Part shown: one piece after another, positions 23,655-29,514 of the stretch
Position numbering within the stretch: the first letter of the stretch is position 1
Layout: each line of letters starts with the position of its first letter
Made by a program: the position numbers and the translations under genes
The notes under the pieces: model-generated
The model's input: only the letters and a program-made list of their open reading frames with translations
Database searches by the model: none
Told to the model about the DNA's origin: nothing
Assembly (NCBI GenBank): GCA_037443425.1
Contig: JBBIOI010000037.1
Span: forward strand, 1-29,514
Source of the DNA: JBBIOI01 sp037443425
Lineage (GTDB): Bacteria > Desulfobacterota > BSN033 > UBA1163
Direction of reading: 5' to 3'
Length of the DNA: 29,514 nucleotides

Positions 23655-25199
23655 CTAAATCCCTGATTCAGAAAACCATCTTGCATATGGTTCCTGGTAT
23701 GATTTTGCCTTTTCTATCTGCTCCTCTGTAAAGAAATCCCTTAGATTTACCCTATTGATAGGGTAGCTTGCCCTTTGAAAGGCATCTCTATACTGATAGG
23801 GAACGGTTGCATCGATTCCAATAGCCCCTGAAAATCTTATGTTTGATTGTGTCCACTCTTTTTCTCCTGCAGAACTCCTCTCAGCAGGCTGGAATGTCTG
23901 CCCCATGCCACCAGGGGCAACAATCATAATATCCTCTTTAGCATCTACTCGCGTAACAAGCGCCCACATCAGATCATCCGTTGAATAGATATTTATGTCC
24001 TCATCCACAACCATTGCAAATCGAGCACCGAGTGAGCAAGAAAGAGCTGCAGCCAGTATATTCTTTGGATATCCATCATCCCTTGCCCTCCTCTTTTTTA
24101 CCTGGAAGATTACACCTCCCCAGTCTGGTATACACATTGGTATATGTGTATCTATACAGAACCCTGGGCTTATCCTCTCTGCCAATTCAAAAAAGCATGC
24201 CTCGCGACAGATTACGTCAATATTATGATCATCATAACCATGGACAATTAGAGGATCATAAATGGGCCTATCCTTCCTGTGTGTGATTGCTGTTACTGTA
24301 AATTGATATGTTCTATAAGCCTTACCCATGTAGCCAGACCATTCAGGATGAAATGGATATACACCCTGTTTTTGGTCCCTCTCAGCCAGAGGACTTTCCC
24401 AAACCTTCTTCGTCGTATCCAGGTATCCCTCAATCACATATTCAGCTTCTGCAATTGCATAGGCATCGATGGTCTTACATTTTACAACCTCAATGGGAAA
24501 ACCCTGGATTGCCCCAGCAATACCGAGCTCATCACATCCCCTTGGAAGAATCACATACATGAAACCTGACCCAGCCATAATGGTTGCAGCTGGAGGAATA
24601 CCAATGTTTATACTAAAAGGGATAGGCTCCTTCTTATAATACTTAGTAGCTATCTGATCAGTATGTGAACCTGGCGAGATCTGAAATGTAGAACGATCCT
24701 TCCATCCAAGATCTTCACGGAAATTCATCCTGTTATAACTAATATGCCACCCGCCCCAGAAATATTTCGGAGAGGCAAGAGTCCTTCCTGCACCAAGGGT
24801 TCTGCCCGGATCTGTTGGTGTGTGCTGAATCATTGGAATAACAGGCCACACATCGATATCTTTATCAATAACTACCTCTTGGCAGGGCGCCTTCTCTACA
24901 ATCTTTGGTGGAATTGGACGTAAAATACTTTCATGAATCTTGAATTTGAGAGACTTCCTATCGCTACAGCCAAACATCTTGGCCATAATCTTATCCGAAG
25001 CCATAACATTGGTTACAATCCTTGCGTTGGAATATCCTTTAACCTTGTTAAATATGATCGGTGGTCCACCATCAAGGCGTTTCTGAATTGCAGAAACCTC
25101 AAGCCTTGGATCCACTTCTTTATCTGTTTCTATGACTAAGCCTTCTTTTTTTAACCATTCAAGCGTTGATCTTAAACTTCTTATCTCATCTCTAACCAT
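23655..25199 (-). CDS. UbiD-family decarboxylase, phthaloyl-CoA decarboxylase-like candidate (UbiD-3)
   Basis: This 514-residue UbiD protein is the longest of the four. The Arg of YNRMNF (R157) and a Glu pair in WESPLAE (E268, E273) are present. Thirteen residues follow (274-286) before WSGYMG, where other UbiDs go directly from EGPFGE to WTGYY; the alternative alignment pairs PFHPEWSGY with PFGEWTGY. AMVVDEDINIYSTDDLMWALVTR is the C-terminal signature (cited in part) and IDATVPYQYRDAF ends the core. It is encoded right after the regulator and right before two CoA-transferases. That is the gene set of anaerobic phthalate degradation (CoA-transferase plus phthaloyl-CoA decarboxylase, about 60 kDa). 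Start has AAAGGAGGATAAA. Substrate is inference. Confidence 0.85.
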   Translation of the reverse strand: MVRDEIRSLRSTLEWLKKEGLVIETDKEVDPRLEVSAIQKRLDGGPPIIFNKVKGYSNARIVTNVMASDKIMAKMFGCSDRKSLKFKIHESILRPIPPKIVEKAPCQEVVIDKDIDVWPVIPMIQHTPTDPGRTLGAGRTLASPKYFWGGWHISYNRMNFREDLGWKDRSTFQISPGSHTDQIATKYYKKEPIPFSINIGIPPAATIMAGSGFMYVILPRGCDELGIAGAIQGFPIEVVKCKTIDAYAIAEAEYVIEGYLDTTKKVWESPLAERDQKQGVYPFHPEWSGYMGKAYRTYQFTVTAITHRKDRPIYDPLIVHGYDDHNIDVICREACFFELAERISPGFCIDTHIPMCIPDWGGVIFQVKKRRARDDGYPKNILAAALSCSLGARFAMVVDEDINIYSTDDLMWALVTRVDAKEDIMIVAPGGMGQTFQPAERSSAGEKEWTQSNIRFSGAIGIDATVPYQYRDAFQRASYPINRVNLRDFFTEEQIEKAKSYQEPYARWFSESGI

Positions 25200-25225
25200 T
25201 TTATCCTCCTTTCATTTTATTCTTT

Positions 25226-25927
25226 CTATATCCTTAATCTCCTTTTAACATCCATGAGATGTTCATACATAAGGGTCTTTGCCTTTTCAGAGTCCTTTCT
25301 TTTAATACATTCTGTAATCTCTTTATGGAATTTAAAGATGCTTTGATGATCCTTGATACTAAACTGGAATCTTTTTAATTCTTCCATCAGTATCAATGCA
25401 ATGGCATCAATGACCATTATTAGTAAAGAATTTTTAGATGCCCTTGCTACAGCCTGATGGAAATCGATATTTGATATAACAGGTGCCTTCTTCCCCCTTA
25501 TAGCCATCTCCCTTATAGAATTTATCTCCTCGATCTGTTTTATATCCCAGTTGTCACGCCTTTCAGAGGCTAAAAATGCAATATTAGGTTCCACGGTCAG
25601 CCTAAACTCCCATATTTCTCCTATATTGATTTTACCAAGCCTCAGCATGTTGAAAAGGGATTCAGTTACTGGTTTTATCCCCATCTGATTTACAAATGCT
25701 CCACCACCTACGCCTGGTCTTATAGTAATTAGTCCCATCTCCTGAAGAGACCTTAATGCCTCCCTAAGTGGGACACGACTCACATTGAAAATTTTGATCA
25801 ATTCTTTTTCTGAGGGCAACTTATCGCCTGGTTGGTATATACCGGAAAATATAGCATTTTTTATTTGTGAAACAATATTATCTGATATCCTTCCGTGTCT
25901 TATTTGATCAAAAACCAAATTCTTCAC
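25226..25927 (-). CDS. GntR/FadR-family transcriptional regulator (FCD domain)
   Basis: This 233-residue regulator has an N-terminal winged helix-turn-helix (residues 10-75: GDKLPSEKELIKIFNVSR, PLREALRSLQEMGLI, GGGAFV) and an all-helical FCD ligand domain. Metal-type histidines H157 (in DFHQAV), H201 and H223 are present; the usual Asp four residues before the first His is Asn (N153). FCD regulators sense carboxylates or their CoA esters. It starts at GTG 25927 and is first in a twelve-gene - strand run. Its own promoter region carries two GTATAAC sites matching the family's GT-N3-AC operator core. Autoregulation and control of the catabolic operon are therefore likely. Confidence 0.92.
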   Translation of the reverse strand: MKNLVFDQIRHGRISDNIVSQIKNAIFSGIYQPGDKLPSEKELIKIFNVSRVPLREALRSLQEMGLITIRPGVGGGAFVNQMGIKPVTESLFNMLRLGKINIGEIWEFRLTVEPNIAFLASERRDNWDIKQIEEINSIREMAIRGKKAPVISNIDFHQAVARASKNSLLIMVIDAIALILMEELKRFQFSIKDHQSIFKFHKEITECIKRKDSEKAKTLMYEHLMDVKRRLRI

Positions 25928-25940
25928 CTAAAAATTATCT

Positions 25941-25990
25941 GTATAACAATTATTTGTATAACATTTTATTAAACCCAAAATCTTTGTCAA
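25941..25990 (-). promoter_or_regulatory. Promoter with two GntR-type operator candidates for the catabolic operon
   Basis: On the - strand TTGACA (25990-25985) and TAAAAT (25968-25963) form a sigma70-like pair with a 16-base spacer; the -35 overlaps the stop codon of the preceding UbiD gene. Two copies of GTATAAC (as read on +), at 25941-25947 and 25956-25962, lie at and after the expected start point, 15 bases apart. Each fits GT-N3-AC, the core of FadR-type operators. Bound regulator would block initiation. Prediction by eye only. Confidence 0.55.
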
Positions 25991-27330
25991 GAAAAATTTT
26001 TGAGATTTTTGAAAAAATCCTTTAAAGACTGGTTAGGTAGGAAAAACTTTGTTCTTTCAAACTCTTTCCACTGGCCAAATGGGATAGTAGCATCGATTCC
26101 CATCTTGGACTGGTGAATTCTGAATGGATCTCTATAAAATCCAGGTGAGTCTTTAATTAAGAATGTGCCTTTTTCAGGAGAGCTTCGTGTTCCTATGGCC
26201 CACCAAACATCCTTTTCATCAAATATATCCACATCATGATCAACAACAATACAATATTTTAACCATGGAAAAGCTTCAAAGGCTGTAGAGATTACAACTT
26301 GAGCATCGTCTTTGTTTCTCTTCCGAATAGATATAAAGCAGTTAAATAACATTGTGTGAAGGCTGACAGAACATACTTGAATACCTTTTTCTAAAAGGGA
26401 AGAATAGATAAGGGCTTCTCTTGGTAATGAGAGGATGTGAGTATCTTCTATAGAACCTGCCTTAATGGTTTGGAAAATAAAATTCTTACGATAAGTAATT
26501 GCCTTCAGTCGAAATACATGGCTCATTGTTACTGGAACATAGTAACCCATGAAATCTCCAAAAGGTCCTTCAGCTTTTTTCTCATTTGGTGGTATCTCGC
26601 CCTCTAAGATTACCTCAGCTCCTGCTGGAACCTCAAGTGATATGGTTTTACAGCGAACAATATCAAGAGGCTTTTGTCTTAATGCACCTGCAATCTCAAA
26701 CTCGTCTACTCCAAAAGGAGGTTTTGAGGCTGCTGCAAGGAGTTCAAAAGGATGGTTCCCAATTGCAACTGCAAGCTCAAGTGACTTTCCCATGAGCTCA
26801 GCCTTCTTCTGAATAATGCCAAGGTGTTGCGGTATATTTATTAAGAGTTCCCTTTTTCCTATTACCTGCATTCTATTGATGGAGACATTACGAATACCCG
26901 TTTCAGGATCCTTTCCTATAGCCACTCCTGCAGTAATATAGGGGCCAGCATCTTTTTCACAATGAATAAGAATAGGCAATTTACGAACATCAATCTTTGA
27001 GCCTGTTTCAATATTCTCCTGACAAGGTGCTGATGAGACCAAATTTGGGGATAATGGACTTTTAATCCTTTTAGTATACTCTTTAAGGATATCTTCTTTT
27101 TCACAGTTAAATAATATTGAAAGAAACTCCTTCCCTCCAAGGATATTTGATATTAAATAACCCTCACGATCTAATATGTTTCTAAAAAGAACCGCCTTCT
27201 TCTCTTTTTCAAAGCATGAGATTATCAAAGGTATATTTGCTATATCAACAGGTGTATTAATAATACGAAGTCTTCTATTTTTAGAAAGAAGTTTTATAAA
27301 GTCTCGGATATCCATAGATTTTGATTTCAT
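25987..27330 (-). CDS. UbiD-family prenyl-FMN-dependent decarboxylase (UbiD-4)
   Basis: This 447-residue UbiD protein has the active-site Arg in INRMQV (R153), and EGPFGD gives E254 and D259, where Asp replaces the second Glu, a conservative change. ILIHCEKDAGPYITAGV, VPAGAEVILEGEIPP, CIVVDHDVDIFDEKDVWWA and IDATIPFGQW are family blocks. The protein is shorter than UbiD-1 and UbiD-3 but complete. It starts 4 bases after the TRAP permease stop; its ribosome site AAAGGATAA overlaps that stop codon, so translation is coupled to the transporter. This pairs the decarboxylase with the TAXI-TRAP importer rather than with the GntR-led operon. Confidence 0.92.
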   Translation of the reverse strand: MKSKSMDIRDFIKLLSKNRRLRIINTPVDIANIPLIISCFEKEKKAVLFRNILDREGYLISNILGGKEFLSILFNCEKEDILKEYTKRIKSPLSPNLVSSAPCQENIETGSKIDVRKLPILIHCEKDAGPYITAGVAIGKDPETGIRNVSINRMQVIGKRELLINIPQHLGIIQKKAELMGKSLELAVAIGNHPFELLAAASKPPFGVDEFEIAGALRQKPLDIVRCKTISLEVPAGAEVILEGEIPPNEKKAEGPFGDFMGYYVPVTMSHVFRLKAITYRKNFIFQTIKAGSIEDTHILSLPREALIYSSLLEKGIQVCSVSLHTMLFNCFISIRKRNKDDAQVVISTAFEAFPWLKYCIVVDHDVDIFDEKDVWWAIGTRSSPEKGTFLIKDSPGFYRDPFRIHQSKMGIDATIPFGQWKEFERTKFFLPNQSLKDFFKNLKNFS

Positions 27331-27334
27331 TAAT

Positions 27335-29233
27335 TTATCCTTTCTTGATTTGTAATGATCTTTTCTGGAGATAGATTAAGAGACCAAAGACCAGAAGGCC
27401 TATCAAATCGGATTTATAACCAGGCCAGATCAAGAACAATGCAGTAAACCCCAGAAGAATCCTTTCATAGGTAACCGTTTTTCTAAAGATGAATCCCTCA
27501 AGGCAACATGCGAATGCTATATGTCCCAATGTAGTTGATATAAGTGATATGGACACATCAAGCCAGGGGCCATTTAATAGGATAGGCCTATAATAAAAAA
27601 GGAAAGGAAGGATGTAGAGACCTTTTGAAAATTTCCATGCTGTAAACATTGTTTTCATTGGATCAGAACGTGCAATGCCAGAAGCAGCAATTGCAGCAAG
27701 CCCAATGGGAGGGGTAACCTCTGAATCAATACTAAACCAAATCATAATCATGTGAGCTACCATCAAAGGTATACCCAATTGTAGCAAAGCTGGGCCTGCC
27801 ATGATGGCAAGGATTACATAGGCAGGACCGCTTGGTAAACCCATTCCAAGAATCAAGGAGATAAGACCAACAAGAAGTATAGCAATGAATACCTTTCCAC
27901 CCGTGATCATGGTTAGAAGAAATGAAAACTTTAGACCCAATCCTGTAAGTCCAACAATGGCAAGAACAATTCCAATACAGGGAACAATGCTTCCTATGTT
28001 TAAAGTATAGCGGCCGCCAAGGACCATTGCATCAAATATTTCCTTAAAAGACATGCGTGTATCTTTTTTAAATTGGCTGGTTAAAACAATTGTGACGATA
28101 CCTAAAAATCCAGCCATGTTTGGTGTTGAACCCATAATTAGTATTATAATAAGCACGATGAGAGGGATAAGAAAATGCCATCCTTCTTTTAATAATTCTT
28201 TTGTCTGTTTCGTATTTTCGTCTAAATTAGGTTTAAGCCCCATCTTTTTTGTTTCTATATGTATAAAGACAAAGAGGGTAATATAATAAATTACAATAGG
28301 TAAAAATGCAGTAATCGCAATTTTAATGTAAGGGATACCTGTAAACTCTGACATAATAAAGGCAACAGCCCCCATAATAGGAGGCATTAGTTGACCTCCA
28401 TTGGAGGCAGAGGCTTCAACTGCAGCAGCTACATGGGGTTTGTAGCCCAGCTTTTTCATCATTGGAATGGTAAATACACCGGTTGTCATCACATTAGCAA
28501 TGGCGCTTCCAGATATAGAGCCAATCAATGCACTGCTTAAAATGGCTGCCTTTGCAGGACCTCCAACAGTCTTTCTTGTGAGGGAAAAGGCAAGATCGAT
28601 GAAGAATTTTCCGGCACCAGATTTTTCAAGGAAGGCTCCAAAAATGATGAACATGATAACGTATTTAACCATGAAAGCAGTTGCAATTCCATAGTAACCC
28701 TCCATGGCACAGTAAACCTGGCTTACAATTACATCGATTCCAAATCCGCGATGTTTAAGAACCCATGGGAAATAAGAACCATAAAGAGAGTAAAAGATGA
28801 AAAATAGGGCAAGCCCTGGTAGCGTCTTTCCAAGTCCTCTTCTTCCCATTTCAAGGCCAAGTATAATCATGACCAATCCAAAAAAGACATCAACTCTATT
28901 AAGATCGCTAAGCCTTAATATTAATTCTTGATAAAATAGCATAATATAGATAGAACCCAAGATTGCAAGTCCTATTAAAATCCAATCCATAAAGGAGGGT
29001 CTTGTTAGAGGAGATTTATTACTAAATGGGAAGATCATGAAGATCAGCACCATGGTAAGCATGAGGTATGAGGCCCTTTGTATCATTACGTCTGATACAC
29101 CAAATATAGTCCAGTAGAAAATAAGAAAAGAGATCAAGAATTGACCGAATATGACAAGATAAGAAGATAAACCAATGAGGTGTCTGATTTGTTTTTCAAA
29201 TGTTGAAAACACATGTATGTTATTCTGTTTCAT
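27335..29233 (-). CDS. TAXI-TRAP transporter fused permease (DctQ-DctM type, 4TM/12TM)
   Basis: This 632-residue polytopic membrane protein fuses the small and large TRAP permease subunits. The N-terminal third (to about residue 190) holds the small-subunit-like helices. The DctM-like part carries SGAGKFFIDLAFSLTRKTVGG, SALIGSISGSAIANVMTTG, a NGGQLMPPIMGAVAFIM loop and GMGLPSGPAYVILA. The DSEVTPPIGLAAIAASGIA segment is typical of TAXI systems. It imports an organic acid using a Na+ or H+ gradient, fed by the TAXI binding protein whose 3' end lies at 29320-29514. A hairpin separates the two genes. AAAGGTAA precedes the ATG. Confidence 0.93.
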   Translation of the reverse strand: MKQNNIHVFSTFEKQIRHLIGLSSYLVIFGQFLISFLIFYWTIFGVSDVMIQRASYLMLTMVLIFMIFPFSNKSPLTRPSFMDWILIGLAILGSIYIMLFYQELILRLSDLNRVDVFFGLVMIILGLEMGRRGLGKTLPGLALFFIFYSLYGSYFPWVLKHRGFGIDVIVSQVYCAMEGYYGIATAFMVKYVIMFIIFGAFLEKSGAGKFFIDLAFSLTRKTVGGPAKAAILSSALIGSISGSAIANVMTTGVFTIPMMKKLGYKPHVAAAVEASASNGGQLMPPIMGAVAFIMSEFTGIPYIKIAITAFLPIVIYYITLFVFIHIETKKMGLKPNLDENTKQTKELLKEGWHFLIPLIVLIIILIMGSTPNMAGFLGIVTIVLTSQFKKDTRMSFKEIFDAMVLGGRYTLNIGSIVPCIGIVLAIVGLTGLGLKFSFLLTMITGGKVFIAILLVGLISLILGMGLPSGPAYVILAIMAGPALLQLGIPLMVAHMIMIWFSIDSEVTPPIGLAAIAASGIARSDPMKTMFTAWKFSKGLYILPFLFYYRPILLNGPWLDVSISLISTTLGHIAFACCLEGFIFRKTVTYERILLGFTALFLIWPGYKSDLIGLLVFGLLIYLQKRSLQIKKG

Positions 29234-29261
29234 AAAAAGTTACCTTTTGAATGAAAAAATT

Positions 29262-29291
29262 AAGGAGAGGTAAACACGTGGACCTCTCCTT
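29262..29291 (-). terminator. Intercistronic hairpin with T-run between TAXI binding protein and permease
   Basis: A perfect 10-bp stem (29262-29271 with 29282-29291, AAGGAGAGGT and its complement) has a 10-base loop. Read on the - strand it is followed by AATTTTTT. It lies 28 bases after the binding-protein stop and about 29 before the permease start. Partial termination here would give more binding protein than permease, the usual stoichiometry. Confidence 0.65.
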
Positions 29292-29319
29292 TTGGAAATA
29301 AAAAGGTAAGATCTTTTAT

Positions 29320-29514
29320 CTAAAGCAATCCTGCTTCTTTGTAAAATTTAATAGCCCCTGGATGGATGGGTATCGGCATATTTTTAGCTGCATCCTCACG
29401 AGTAATGCTCTGGGCAGCTGAATGGACTTTTTTAAGATAGGCTAATCCTTCATTGCTATAAATTGCCTTTACTATTTCATAAACAATATCTTCTGGTAAA
29501 TCCTTACGGCATGC
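29320..29514 (-). CDS. TAXI-family TRAP transporter solute-binding protein, C-terminal fragment (cut by window edge)
   Basis: The last 64 residues are read on the - strand, ending at TAG (29322-29320). The text ..AAKNMPIPIHPGAIKFYKEAGLL is the standard C-terminus of TAXI (TRAP-associated extracytoplasmic immunogenic) binding proteins, where PIHPGAxKYYKExG is highly conserved. The signal peptide and ligand site lie beyond the window. It is the periplasmic partner of the fused permease encoded next in the transcript. Confidence 0.9.
   Translation of the reverse strand, partial: ACRKDLPEDIVYEIVKAIYSNEGLAYLKKVHSAAQSITREDAAKNMPIPIHPGAIKFYKEAGLL

Noticed and set aside
1..29514. rRNA, tRNA or complete insertion sequence
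   Set aside because: No cloverleaf-like stretch, conserved rRNA segment or transposase frame was recognised on reading both strands.

Overview
The window is AT-rich DNA from a Gram-negative bacterium. Lipid A, heptose, rhamnose and UDP-glucuronate genes show an LPS outer membrane. Strong AAAGGAGG ribosome binding sites, prenyl-FMN-type decarboxylases, a DUF2180 protein and several tripartite carboxylate importers fit an anaerobic Desulfobacterota-like (deltaproteobacterial) organism. That placement is inference from gene content; no rRNA or tRNA gene was seen.

Left part, + strand. Positions 1-4843 form a tightly packed envelope operon: the end of rfbB, then rfbD, ugd, an LpxH-like phosphoesterase, gmhB, a 59-residue Trm112/YcaR-like zinc protein and a lipid A acyltransferase. 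Several of these genes overlap by 4-20 bases. A small unknown gene (4905-5195) and a 485-base intergenic region follow; the latter holds a nested palindromic, MITE/REP-like repeat. Next come a stand-alone DGQHR-domain protein, an FAD/NAD(P)H oxidoreductase, a two-repeat unknown protein and a small unknown protein. The strand ends with a DUF2180 - CheY-like receiver - glgC operon (9302-11105) linked by ATGA overlaps.

Right part, - strand (11149-29514). This is a large catabolic island. Reading in the direction of transcription, a TAXI-TRAP importer (partial binding protein plus fused permease) leads into a UbiD decarboxylase. Then a GntR/FadR-type regulator, with its own sigma70-like promoter and two GTATAAC operator candidates, heads a single run of eleven further genes: UbiD, two class III CoA-transferases, UbiD, TctB, TctA, TctC, UbiD, TctC, a TctA-TctB fusion, and a 4,5-dihydroxyphthalate decarboxylase-like protein.

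How it may work together. Three tripartite importers bring in (poly)carboxylates. A heteromeric CoA-transferase activates one carboxylate, and UbiD-type decarboxylases remove CO2. The two adjacent CoA-transferases beside a UbiD resemble the known anaerobic o-phthalate route (succinyl-CoA:phthalate CoA-transferase plus phthaloyl-CoA decarboxylase). Four divergent UbiDs, one lacking canonical active-site residues, make this cluster larger and stranger than that model. The substrate is not proven by sequence, and no UbiX (prenyl-FMN synthase) gene lies in the window.
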